Origin: Actinobacteria bacterium UBA5182 | GTDB taxonomy: Bacteria; Actinomycetota; UBA4738 | Length of the DNA: 10,896 nt | Assembly (NCBI GenBank): GCA_002413185.1 | Contig: DHWM01000174.1 | Span: forward strand, 1-10,896 | Reading direction: 5' to 3' | Part shown: positions 1 to 6,468 of the stretch, one piece after another | Numbering within the stretch: the stretch's first letter is position 1 | How the letters are laid out: each line of letters starts with the position of its first letter | The notes under the pieces: generated by a model | Seen by the model: the letters and a program-made list of their open reading frames with translations, nothing else | The model's database searches: none | Told to the model about the DNA's origin: nothing | Made by a program: the position numbers and the translations under genes

Positions 1-24
1 GCGGTCGGTGAACCGTTCAAACAT
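1..24 (-). CDS. clpC: ClpC ATPase, N-terminal start only (runs off left edge)
   Basis: Only the first eight codons are present, read on the minus strand from an ATG at 24-22. They encode MFERFTDR, the characteristic N-terminus of actinobacterial and Firmicute ClpC, the Hsp100 AAA+ unfoldase that feeds substrates to the ClpP peptidase in the cytoplasm. A strong ribosome-binding site, GGAGGG (36-31), sits six bases upstream of the ATG and supports this as a real start. Context agrees: in actinobacteria such as Mycobacterium and Streptomyces, clpC lies downstream of lysS in the same orientation. The rest of the gene, with its Clp-N repeats and two ATPase modules, lies outside the window. The call rests on eight residues plus synteny, so it is likely but not proved here. 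Confidence 0.85.
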
Positions 25-70
25 CTCGCACCCTCCGGGCCAGACCCACGGCCCGCTTTGTACCACTCGA

Positions 71-108
71 GCCTCGGGGATCAAAGGACCCCGTCCTCCC
101 CCCGAGGC
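71..108. repeat. 9-bp inverted repeat in the clpC leader
   Basis: GCCTCGGGG (71-79) pairs perfectly with CCCCGAGGC (100-108) across a 20-base loop. The GGGG at 76-79 could instead pair with CCCC at 89-92, so two alternative folds compete. It lies 36-70 bases ahead of the clpC ribosome-binding site and would be part of its mRNA leader if transcription starts near 152. There is no T-tract, so a simple terminator is unlikely. Confidence 0.5.
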
Positions 109-125
109 GGCCGAAGCGCCCCGGT

Positions 126-140
126 GGCGCGGTACGCGCC
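126..140. repeat. Perfect 6-bp palindrome with 3-base centre
   Basis: GGCGCG (126-131) and CGCGCC (135-140) are exact reverse complements around GTA. The palindrome lies in the presumed clpC leader and overlaps the CGC-N5-GCG elements. It could be a protein-binding site or an RNA hairpin; the sequence alone does not decide. Confidence 0.5.
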
Positions 141-147
141 CAGAGCG
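137..147. promoter_or_regulatory. Candidate ClgR-like operator (CGC-N5-GCG)
   Basis: The plus strand reads CGCCCAGAGCG. This fits the core CGCYNANRGCG that I recall for ClgR, the actinobacterial activator of clpC and clpP operons; the A/T-rich flanks of the fuller consensus are absent. A second CGC-N5-GCG lies next to it at 128-138. The site sits just downstream of the TATAAT, an unusual place for an activator. CGC-N5-GCG also arises easily by chance at high GC. Confidence 0.25.
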
Positions 148-158
148 CCTCGAAAGCG

Positions 159-164
159 ATTATA
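159..164 (-). promoter_or_regulatory. Candidate -10 box for clpC
   Basis: On the minus strand this reads TATAAT, a perfect primary-sigma -10 hexamer and rare in such GC-rich DNA. It would start transcription near 152 and give clpC a leader of about 130 bases. At 16-18 bases spacing there is no good -35 (GCAATG at best), and no TGn extension precedes it. Actinobacterial promoters often lack a clear -35, so it remains plausible. Confidence 0.4.
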
Positions 165-276
165 CCCGGGGCGTAGGACGCCATTGCCTGCGGTCGAACC
201 GCCCCCACCATCCCGGCGCGCTCCTTTCCCTCGAGCGCCGTCATTGCCCTCAACAAGTTATTCGGGCGAGGGCTTC

Positions 277-293
277 CCCGAGATTAGCTCGGG
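277..293. repeat. Intergenic palindrome, 6-bp arms
   Basis: CCCGAG (277-282) and CTCGGG (288-293) are exact reverse complements separated by ATTAG. It lies about 115 bases upstream of the candidate clpC -10 and about 135 bases before the receiver gene, so it could serve as an operator for either. No T-run follows on either strand. Confidence 0.45.
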
Positions 294-333
294 TGCATCC
301 GAAAACTGGCCGTGGGTGACTCCCCGACCGCGG

Positions 334-366
334 ATGCCTGGCCAACACCCCGTGTGACCAGGGCAT
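334..366. repeat. Imperfect nested stem-loop upstream of receiver gene
   Basis: An outer stem pairs ATGCC (334-338) with GGCAT (362-366), continues with TGG (339-341) and CCA (358-360) around one bulged G, and closes with ACAC (345-348) against GTGT (352-355) over a CCC loop. It ends 62 bases before the receiver ORF. It could be an operator or a leader structure; I know of no named family that matches. Confidence 0.35.
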
Positions 367-428
367 AGTCCCTTCGTGCCACCTGAAAATGGCCCGATTA
401 GACCTTTTGAAGGCCTGGTCCGGCGGAG

Positions 429-872
429 ATGCTCATTGGCGTGAGGGTCACCGGCGAGACCAACGGCAATGGGTTCGTCCATGCCCATGACCTGCGCCCG
501 CCGGTGCGGGTCCTGGTTGCCGACCACCACCCGGCGTACCGGATGTCGCTGGTCCGGGCGCTCGACTACATCCCAGACGTCGAGGTGGCCGGCGAGGTCG
601 ACTCGGGCGACCGGGCATGCGAGGCCGTGGTCCGGCTGGCCCCGGACGTCGTTCTCATCGACATCTCCATGCCCGGGGTGGACGGGTTCGACATCACTCG
701 ACGCATCCGCCGGTCGAATCCCGCCACCCACGTGGTCGTCCTGACCGCCTTCGATGGTCCGGTCATGGAGCAGAGCGCGCTCGCCGCCGGCGCCTCAGGC
801 ATCGTGACGAAGGGCACTCCGCTCGAGAACGTGGTCGGGGTCATCCTGGACGCCGCCGAGCGCCGGCACTAG
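429..872 (+). CDS. Stand-alone response-regulator receiver protein
   Basis: This 147-residue protein is a single CheY-like receiver domain (about residues 26-145) with no output domain. Key positions are visible: Asp32 in the first acidic pocket, Asp78 as the phospho-acceptor in the ID-I-S-M-P stretch, Thr106 and Lys128 as the switch residues. The second acidic position after strand 1 is His33 (motif A-D-H-H-P), where most receivers have Asp or Glu, so Mg2+ binding may be altered. The sequence resembles receivers of the NarL/LuxR-type family, but the stop at 870-872 leaves no room for a helix-turn-helix before the convergent gene. The start is uncertain: the ATG at 429 directly abuts GGAG (425-428), whereas an in-frame GTG at 441 has better spacing. 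No histidine kinase is in the window. Partner and output are unknown. Confidence 0.8.
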   Translation: MLIGVRVTGETNGNGFVHAHDLRPPVRVLVADHHPAYRMSLVRALDYIPDVEVAGEVDSGDRACEAVVRLAPDVVLIDISMPGVDGFDITRRIRRSNPATHVVVLTAFDGPVMEQSALAAGASGIVTKGTPLENVVGVILDAAERRH

Positions 873-880
873 GGAGCGAG

Positions 881-897
881 CCGGGTCCCTGGCCCGG
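881..897. terminator. Weak hairpin between convergent genes
   Basis: CCGGG (881-885) pairs with CCCGG (893-897) over a seven-base loop, in the 34-base gap between the stop of the receiver gene and the stop of the binding-protein gene. Its position suits a bidirectional terminator, but there is no T-tract on either side, so intrinsic termination is doubtful. Confidence 0.25.
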
Positions 898-906
898 GGC
901 GGCGCC

Positions 907-2316
907 TCAGTGCAAGGGATCCTTCGCCGGCCGAGTCACGATGCCGTATCGCGACTGCCAATAAAAGGGTCCCGGCTTGTCCTTTCCCCAGAAGGGAAAG
1001 AAGATCCTTTTGTCCCGGTCCAGGATGTCGTCGCGAAGCCCGTCGTAGGTGAAGGTCCTCATCAATGGCCGCCACGGCTCCGAGGTGCCCCCTTCCCAGG
1101 GATCCAGGCGCTCATCCGGGCCGGCGATCGCAAACAGCCCCAGCTCGTCCCGAGGCAGAAACTCGTGGTCGTCGGGGCCGAGATCGATCGGGAAGCTCGA
1201 GAACTGGAGATTCCGAGCACCTTCCAGGACGTGCCCGAGGGCCGCGCCGCCCATCCCTTCGTTCCGACGCAGGAAATAGGCCAGGGTCCGGACGGCGTCG
1301 TACCCCTCCTGCTCCAGGCCGGCCGGCTCCTGTCCGCGGGTCGCGCCGGCGAGAGCCTGCCGGAACCCCGCGACCCTGGGGATGGGTTCGGCCCAGCCGG
1401 CCCACGTGTAGGTGTAGCAGGCGACCGTTCCGGGTGGAAGCTTCGGCGATCCGGACTGCGAGGCGAGCAGCGACGAGGACGCGGCGATCCGGGGTGGCGC
1501 GTGGGATGCCTGCTGGATGGCGGCGGCCATGCGCAGCGAGTCGGAGGCCGAGCCGAAGTCGATCACCGCGTCCGCTCCCCTGACCTGTCCGACCATGTGA
1601 GCGGGATCGCGACCGGCGGGAATGGTGACGGCGCCGCTGAGGGCGCCCCCCCAGTATTCGAGTTGCGCCTTCGCCGCCGCGGCGGCGCTGCTCGCCTCGG
1701 GCCCCGCTCCGGCGAAGACGATGTGCTTGGCGTGCCTGTCGACCACCAGGTATCGAGCCAGGACGTGGGCCTGCCATTCCCAGGGGAGGGTCGTCTGGAA
1801 GACCTGCGGAAACAGTCCCCGGCTCGTGTAGAGATCGCCCCCCAGGAGGATCACCGGCGTGCCCGACTGCCCGAACTGAGAGCGGAGCGGTGAGAGGGCC
1901 GGGCCCGGTCCGACGAACAGGATCGCCTTCGGTGAGCCTCGCAAGAGGCCGCCCATGACCTCCGTGGCTCGCTCCGGCTCTCCGCCGTCGTCATGGAGGG
2001 CCAGGGTCAGAGGATGCCCGCCGATCCCTCCGGCCGCGTTGACCTCCTCGGCGGCGAGCCGCATCCCTTCCAGGTATGGTCGGTCGTCCTGCTGCGCCGC
2101 CATGGCTGGAGACGACGGGGCTGGAGACGACGGGGCCGCCGCTCCGGGATCGACCGTGGCGACCACGTCCAAAGTCACCGGAGGTCCAATGAGCGACGAG
2201 CTGGCGGAGGGAGAGGCCGAGGGCGGTCCGGAGCGCACGGGCGGAGGAGTCCCTCCCGTGCAGGCGGTCGCAGCCATCACCAGCAGGGTGGCGGTCATCA
2301 CGATTGGACGACGCAT
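907..2316 (-). CDS. Putative lipoprotein, ABC-type branched-chain/amide substrate-binding protein
   Basis: A 469-residue exported protein. Residues 1-18 form a signal peptide with Arg2-Arg3 and a hydrophobic core, ending in A-T-A-C with Cys19 as the probable lipidated residue. A Pro/Ser-rich tether follows (about 23-46). From about residue 47 it resembles the type I periplasmic-binding fold of the LivJ/Peripla_BP_6 group: a first strand at 47-55, then a G-M-R-L-A-A-E-E-V-N-A-A-G-G helix start at 84-97. It should lie on the outer face of the membrane and capture a small ligand, which I cannot name. The last 70 or so residues, rich in Trp, Phe and Asp, extend past the recognisable fold. The ATG lies 12 bases after the lysS stop with no clear ribosome-binding site, suggesting translation coupled to lysS; Met7 is an alternative start. 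No permease or ATPase gene is nearby, so it may be an orphan receptor or sensor. Confidence 0.75.
   Translation of the reverse strand: MRRPIVMTATLLVMAATACTGGTPPPVRSGPPSASPSASSSLIGPPVTLDVVATVDPGAAAPSSPAPSSPAMAAQQDDRPYLEGMRLAAEEVNAAGGIGGHPLTLALHDDGGEPERATEVMGGLLRGSPKAILFVGPGPALSPLRSQFGQSGTPVILLGGDLYTSRGLFPQVFQTTLPWEWQAHVLARYLVVDRHAKHIVFAGAGPEASSAAAAAKAQLEYWGGALSGAVTIPAGRDPAHMVGQVRGADAVIDFGSASDSLRMAAAIQQASHAPPRIAASSSLLASQSGSPKLPPGTVACYTYTWAGWAEPIPRVAGFRQALAGATRGQEPAGLEQEGYDAVRTLAYFLRRNEGMGGAALGHVLEGARNLQFSSFPIDLGPDDHEFLPRDELGLFAIAGPDERLDPWEGGTSEPWRPLMRTFTYDGLRDDILDRDKRIFFPFWGKDKPGPFYWQSRYGIVTRPAKDPLH
2104..2133 (-). repeat. 15-bp perfect tandem duplication in binding-protein gene
   Basis: Two exact copies of a 15-base unit, 2104-2118 and 2119-2133, lie in frame and encode Pro-Ser-Ser-Pro-Ala twice (residues 62-71). 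They sit in the loop after the first strand of the binding fold, not in the N-terminal tether. Perfect identity suggests a recent slippage event. Confidence 0.85.
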
Positions 2317-2328
2317 CGGTCGAAAGCG

Positions 2329-3906
2329 CTAGGAGTCGCGGCCACTTTCGGGGCGAAGGTGTGGGAACGCGATGACCTCCCGCAGCGAGGCGGCGTCGGC
2401 AAGTATCGCCAGGAGCCGGTCGATCCCGATGCCGAGCCCACCTGCCGGAGGCATCCCGTGCTCCAGCGCAGTCAGGAAGTCCTCGTCAAGGGGGTGAGCC
2501 TCCTCGTCGCCGGCCCGCCTGGCCTCCTGCTGGGCCTCGAATCTGGCCCGCTGATCGTCCGGGTCGGTGAGCTCCGAGTACGCGGTGCCCAGCTCGATCC
2601 CTGCCATGTAGGGGTCGACGTGCTCGGTGAGCATGGGGTCCCTCCGGTTGGGCCGAGCCAGTGGAGAAACGTCCCGGGGGAAGTCCATGACGAAGGTCGG
2701 CTGGACCAGCGTCGGCCCCACCAGGTGCTCCCACAGGTCCACCACGATCTTCCCCGGCACCCGCCGCGGATCGACGGGCACACCTCGGCGCTCGGCCAGC
2801 GTGGCCAAATCCGGCCGGTCCAGGGCGATCTCCTCGCCCAGCACCTTCGAGAGCGAGCCGAGGACGGTGATCCGTGGCCACGGCGGTTCGACGCTCAGCT
2901 CCTGGTCCTTGAACGGGAACTGCAGCGATCCATGCAGCGCCCTGGCCGACTCGGCCACGAGGCTCTCGGTGAGCTCCATCATGGTCCCGTAGTCGCCGTA
3001 CGCCTGATAGACCTCGAGCATCGTGAACTCGGGACTGTGGTTGCGGTCGACACCCTCGTTCCGGAAGGTGCGGCCGATCTCGTAGATGCGCTCGAGCCCG
3101 CCCACCAGCAGCCGCTTGAGATACAGCTCGAGGGAGATCCGCAGGTACATGTCCAGTCCGAGGGCCTGGTGATGCGTCACGAACGGCCTGGCCAGCGCGC
3201 CGCCGGCGATCGGCTGCAGGACCGGCGTTTCGACCTCCAGGAAGCCCCGTTCGTCGAGGACCTTCCGAAAGGCCTTCAGCAGGGCGGCCCGCGCCATCAG
3301 AGGACGCCGGCTCTCCAGGCTGGACGCGAGATCCAGATAGCGGTGACGGACCCGCGCCTCCGGATCGCGCAGCCCCTTCCACTTCTCGGGCAGCGGGCGG
3401 AGCGCCTTCGTCAGCAACGTGAGCCCTTCCACCGCCACGGAGAGCTCGCCTCGCCGGGTCTTCATGACGTGCCCGTGCGCCCCGATGATGTCACCGAGGT
3501 CGAGGTCGTCGATGAGGTCATAGGCCTGGCCCGAGCCGGCCTCGGTCATGAACAGCTGGATGTCGCCGGTCCGGTCGCGGAGGGTGATGAACGAAAGACG
3601 CCCCTGGCGGCGAATGAGCATGATCCGCCCGGCCACCGAGCAGAGCTCGCCGGTGTCCTCGCCGGGGCCCAGCACGTCGAAGCGGGCGTGGAGGCCGGCG
3701 GCCTCGGCGGTCTTGGTGAAGGACAGCGCGAACGGCTGCACGCCCTTCGCCCGGAGCCGCTCGAGCTTCTGGCGCCGGGCGGACAGCACCTCCTGGAGCC
3801 TGCCGTGCGGCTCCTCTTCGTCCTGGAGAGTCTCGGCCGGGTCCCCTTCCGGGGAGGGGCCGGCGACCGGCTCGTCCTCAGACATCCCGGCCGGTGTTCC
3901 GCTCAT
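2329..3906 (-). CDS. lysS: Lysyl-tRNA synthetase, class II
   Basis: It charges tRNA-Lys with lysine using ATP in the cytoplasm. The 525-residue product has an acidic, Pro-rich N-terminal tail (1-33), an OB-fold anticodon-binding domain (about 86-165) and a class II catalytic domain. Motif 1 lies near 218-231, motif 2 near 279-298 with F-R-N-E-G and H-S-P-E-F-T, and motif 3 near 488-500 with G-I-G-I-D-R-L. Length is close to the usual 490-520. Two starts are possible: ATG at 3906 (28 bases overlap with coaX) or the eighth codon, ATG at 3885, which overlaps coaX by 8 bases. Neither has a strong ribosome-binding site, and the shorter form would lose only seven variable residues. It follows coaX as in mycobacteria, so it is probably co-transcribed with the pantothenate genes. 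Confidence 0.96.
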   Translation of the reverse strand: MSGTPAGMSEDEPVAGPSPEGDPAETLQDEEEPHGRLQEVLSARRQKLERLRAKGVQPFALSFTKTAEAAGLHARFDVLGPGEDTGELCSVAGRIMLIRRQGRLSFITLRDRTGDIQLFMTEAGSGQAYDLIDDLDLGDIIGAHGHVMKTRRGELSVAVEGLTLLTKALRPLPEKWKGLRDPEARVRHRYLDLASSLESRRPLMARAALLKAFRKVLDERGFLEVETPVLQPIAGGALARPFVTHHQALGLDMYLRISLELYLKRLLVGGLERIYEIGRTFRNEGVDRNHSPEFTMLEVYQAYGDYGTMMELTESLVAESARALHGSLQFPFKDQELSVEPPWPRITVLGSLSKVLGEEIALDRPDLATLAERRGVPVDPRRVPGKIVVDLWEHLVGPTLVQPTFVMDFPRDVSPLARPNRRDPMLTEHVDPYMAGIELGTAYSELTDPDDQRARFEAQQEARRAGDEEAHPLDEDFLTALEHGMPPAGGLGIGIDRLLAILADAASLREVIAFPHLRPESGRDS

Positions 3907-4657
3907 AGACGAGCCTGAGGCCCTCCAGGGTCAGCCAGGGGTCGTGGTGGTCGATGCTCTGGCACAGGGGAACGACGGTGCCCGCCAGCCCGCCGGTGGC
4001 CACGACCGTGGCGTGTCCGCCCAGCTCCTTCTGCATGCGTTCGACCATCCCGTCGACCTCCGCCGCTGCTCCATGAAGCAGCCCGGACTGGAGGCTCTCC
4101 ACGGTGTTCTTTCCGATGACCGAACGGGGCGGGTTCAGCTCGACGCGGGGAAGCCGGGCCGCAGCGGAGAACAGGCCCGCCGCCGACACCTGGATGCCGG
4201 GGGCGATGGCCCCACCCAGGTATTCGCCGCGCTCCGACACCGCGTCGTAGGTGGTGGCCGTGCCGAAGTCGACGACCACGCACGGCCCTCCGAACGCTTC
4301 GAACGCTGCCAGGGCGTTGACGATTCGGTCGGCGCCCACCTCCTTGGGGTTGTCCGTGGCGATGGCGATGCCGGTTCGGGTCCCCGGCTCCACCACCACC
4401 GGTGGGAAGTGGAAGTAGTTCTCCACCATCTCCCGGAGTGCCTTGGTCTGGTCGGGCACCACGCTGGCGATGGCCACGCCGCTGATCTGGCGAGAGAACG
4501 ACAGCCCCTTCTGCTCGAGGAACCCTCCGAACAACAGCGCCAGCTCGTCGGCGGTCCGCTCACCGCGCGTGGCCAGGCGCCAGTGCCAAGCGAGCTCCTT
4601 CCCCTGGTACACGCCGAGGACGGTGGCGGTGTTTCCGACGTCGATGGCCAGCAACAT
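3878..4657 (-). CDS. coaX: Type III pantothenate kinase
   Basis: It phosphorylates pantothenate to 4'-phosphopantothenate, the first step of coenzyme A synthesis; type III enzymes need a monovalent cation and are typically not feedback-inhibited by CoA. The 259 residues show the ASKHA-fold signatures of CoaX: D-V-G-N-T (6-10) for phosphate binding, E-R-T-A-D-E (33-38), G-A-D-R (108-111) with Asp110 as the expected catalytic base, and D-F-G-T-A-T-T (130-136). Length matches the family. The ATG lies three bases after the panC stop, and GGAGGA (4673-4668), inside the end of panC, gives a good ribosome-binding site ten bases upstream. Its place directly after panC puts two consecutive steps side by side. 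In mycobacteria panD lies between them; here it is missing. Confidence 0.96.
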   Translation of the reverse strand: MLLAIDVGNTATVLGVYQGKELAWHWRLATRGERTADELALLFGGFLEQKGLSFSRQISGVAIASVVPDQTKALREMVENYFHFPPVVVEPGTRTGIAIATDNPKEVGADRIVNALAAFEAFGGPCVVVDFGTATTYDAVSERGEYLGGAIAPGIQVSAAGLFSAAARLPRVELNPPRSVIGKNTVESLQSGLLHGAAAEVDGMVERMQKELGGHATVVATGGLAGTVVPLCQSIDHHDPWLTLEGLRLVYERNTGRDV

Positions 4658-4660
4658 GCT

Positions 4661-5566
4661 TCAGCGCTCCTCCGGTGAGCCCTCGGGCTCGCTCGTATTC
4701 TGCACGCTCCGGGCGGCGGGCTCTGGGAGGACCAGGTTGTCGATCAGCCGAACGTCCCCGAAGCGAACGGCGGCCAGAGCTCGGGCCCGCCCCTGTACCG
4801 ACGTCGCATCCTCCCACGTGGCATCGTCGACCACGGCCACGTAGTCGATGCGGGCCAGCGGTTCCGCCCCGATTCCCCTGGCGATCTCGGCCTTCAGCAC
4901 GTCCGCCCGCCGTTCGCCCCCCCGCGCCAGCGAGGCTGCCGCGGACAGCGCATCGAACAGGGCGGGGGCGGCACGGCGCTCCTGCGGGGACAGCCGGGCA
5001 TTCCGGGACGACAGGGCCAGGCCGTCGATCTCCCTGACGGTCGGGCAGGACACGATCGTGGCGGGGAAGTCCAAGTCCCGGGCCAGCCGTTCGACCAGTG
5101 CGAGCTGTTGGGCGTCCTTCTCGCCGAAGTAGGCCCGGCACGGCCCCGCCATGTGGAGGAGCTTCGACACGACCGTGAGGACGCCTCGGAAGTGGCCCTG
5201 GCGTGATGCGCCCTCCAGGCGTTCCCCCAGGGCCCCCGGATCGACCGTCACCTCCGGGCCGCCGCCCGGGTACATCTCGGTTTCGGTCGGGGCGAACAGG
5301 AGGTCGGTCCGGAGGGCCCCCGCCACCGCCCGGTCCTTCCCGAGGTCGCGAGGGTACGCGCCCAGATCGGTCTGGGAGTCGAACTGCACGGGATTGACGA
5401 AGATCGACAGGGCCACGAACCCGCATTCGTCCCGGGCCTGCTTCAGCAACCGTCCGTGCCCTTGATGAAGCGCGCCCATCGTGGGGACGAATCCGACCAC
5501 GTCGCCGCGCCGCCTGGCTTCGTCGCACGCCTGGCGGAAGCGATCGGCCGACCCGGTCACGTCCAC
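4661..5566 (-). CDS. panC: Pantothenate synthetase (pantoate--beta-alanine ligase)
   Basis: It joins D-pantoate and beta-alanine with ATP, by way of pantoyl-adenylate, to give pantothenate. The 301 residues carry the cytidylyltransferase-fold signatures: P-T-M-G-A-L-H-Q-G-H (28-37) with the nucleotide-binding His34 and His37, F-V-N-P-V-Q-F (56-62), G-H-F-R-G-V (124-129), F-G-E-K-D-A-Q-Q (147-154) and the S-S-R-N loop (186-189). Gln123 replaces the Pro usual before G-H-F, probably harmless. It starts with GTG at 5566, overlapping the DUF2520 stop by ten bases; GAGGAG (5580-5575) lies eight bases upstream and supports that choice. The last 20 or so residues, Glu/Pro/Ser-rich, form a tail beyond the fold. 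The overlap implies tight co-expression with the DUF2520 gene. Confidence 0.97.
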   Translation of the reverse strand: MDVTGSADRFRQACDEARRRGDVVGFVPTMGALHQGHGRLLKQARDECGFVALSIFVNPVQFDSQTDLGAYPRDLGKDRAVAGALRTDLLFAPTETEMYPGGGPEVTVDPGALGERLEGASRQGHFRGVLTVVSKLLHMAGPCRAYFGEKDAQQLALVERLARDLDFPATIVSCPTVREIDGLALSSRNARLSPQERRAAPALFDALSAAASLARGGERRADVLKAEIARGIGAEPLARIDYVAVVDDATWEDATSVQGRARALAAVRFGDVRLIDNLVLPEPAARSVQNTSEPEGSPEER

Positions 5567-6420
5567 CGGTCGAGCTCCTCGCGCACCCGCCGCAGTCCTT
5601 CCGCATCCAGGCGCCCCGCTCGAGCCGCCACGCCGGCGGCCACCCGTGCAAGCTCCACATACGGAGCGACGGCGTCGGGCACCTGATCCCGAAGGGCCTC
5701 CAGGTTCCTGGCGATGGTGCCGACGTCGCCCCGAGCCGCCGGCCCGGTCAGTACTCTCGCGGGGCCGGCCCGGAATGTGGCATCGAGCGTGGCTCGTGCC
5801 AGTGGTTCGAACAGGGGGAGTGGCTCCGACACTCCGGCTGCGGCGAACAGCTCCGCGGCCACGGCCTCCACCGCCACCAGGTAGTTCGAGGCGAATACCG
5901 CGGCCGCGTGGTACAGCGGCTTGGCCTGGTCCGAGAGGGAGAAGGGCAGTCCACCCACGTCGGTGGCCAGCGCTTCGGCGAAGGCGAACGGGCCCGGTGC
6001 GGCTGCGGTCACGGCGATCCCACTGCCGGGAAGGCGGGCAATTCCCGCTTCCACGTCAGGGAACGACTGCAGCGGATGGACCGAGGCGACCGCGGCACCC
6101 CCTTGCTCCGCCGGCGCCAGCGCGCCCAGCCCGACCGACCCGGAGAGATGGAGCACGTGCTGGTCCCGGTGGAAGGCGCCATCGACGGCCAGCTCGGCGC
6201 AGACCATGGCGATGCGGTCGTCGGGCACCGTGATCAGGACGCCACCCGCTTCACGACAGGCGTCGGCCGCCTCCGTGGAGCTCACGAACCTGGTCAGGGG
6301 AAGGTGGTGGCGCACCCGCTCCCTGGTCTGTGCCCGGCCGGTGGCGGCGACGATGGAGTGGCCGGCCCGGGCGAGGAGGACCGCCACCGCCGTCCCGACG
6401 CGGCCGGCTCCGATCACCAC
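5557..6420 (-). CDS. Rossmann-like plus DUF2520 protein, possible pantoate-pathway reductase
   Basis: With the GTG start at 6420 the product has 287 residues. It opens with an NAD(P)-binding strand-loop, V-V-I-G-A-G-R-V-G-T. Typical DUF2520-family signatures follow: H-L-S-G-S, then S-V-H-P-L-Q-S-F-P, then K-P-L-Y-H-A-A-A-V-F-A-S-N-Y at the start of the helical C-terminal domain, and L-T-G-P-A-A-R-G-D. The architecture resembles 6-phosphogluconate dehydrogenase-like and ketopantoate reductases. The gene overlaps panC by ten bases, as its likely M. tuberculosis counterpart Rv3603c also neighbours panC. A ketopantoate-reductase-like role is therefore reasonable, but it is inference. The start is not settled: no ATG exists, the GTG at 6420 lacks a ribosome-binding site, and GAAGGA (6474-6469) lies nine bases before an in-frame ATC at 6459. 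The frame stays open much further upstream, but that part only shadows folK. Confidence 0.85.
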   Translation of the reverse strand: MVIGAGRVGTAVAVLLARAGHSIVAATGRAQTRERVRHHLPLTRFVSSTEAADACREAGGVLITVPDDRIAMVCAELAVDGAFHRDQHVLHLSGSVGLGALAPAEQGGAAVASVHPLQSFPDVEAGIARLPGSGIAVTAAAPGPFAFAEALATDVGGLPFSLSDQAKPLYHAAAVFASNYLVAVEAVAAELFAAAGVSEPLPLFEPLARATLDATFRAGPARVLTGPAARGDVGTIARNLEALRDQVPDAVAPYVELARVAAGVAARAGRLDAEGLRRVREELDRWT

Positions 6421-6468
6421 GAACGCGGTGGGGAAAGCGGCACGAGGTGTGGATTCGATCGTTCCGGG

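Larger units (their letters stand above)
25..428. other. clpC / receiver-gene divergent intergenic region
   Basis: These 404 bases separate clpC (leftward) from the receiver-domain gene (rightward). Open frames of 79-103 codons cross it on both strands, but their translations are Arg/Pro/Gly-rich with no recognisable domain, so I treat them as GC-rich shadows. The region holds a perfect TATAAT towards clpC, a CGC-N5-GCG element and at least three further inverted repeats, each listed separately. No tRNA, riboswitch or lsr2 gene is visible, although lsr2 often sits next to clpC in actinobacteria. No convincing sigma-70 promoter is seen for the plus-strand gene. The length of the region suggests a regulated clpC promoter. 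Confidence 0.6.

Noticed and set aside
185..205. GGTTCGA on the minus strand near 200-194, resembling a tRNA T-loop
   Set aside because: The flanking bases do not form a five-pair T stem, and no acceptor or anticodon arm can be built around it.
8..357. Small open frames in the clpC upstream region on both strands
   Set aside because: Compositions are Arg/Pro-rich, no ribosome-binding sites stand out, and they overlap dyads and a promoter-like hexamer.
910..1893. Plus-strand frame of 327 codons opposite the binding-protein gene
   Set aside because: The minus-strand frame has a signal peptide, lipobox and binding-fold signature; the plus-strand product has none.
907..2316. Horizontal acquisition of the lipoprotein gene
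   Set aside because: By eye its GC content and codon use match its neighbours, and no repeats or integrase flank it.
1993..3918. Very long plus-strand open frame (641 codons) opposite lysS and the binding-protein gene
   Set aside because: It is antisense to two clearly conserved genes, and its translation is Arg/Gly/His-rich without any domain. Long antisense frames are a usual by-product of high GC at third codon positions.
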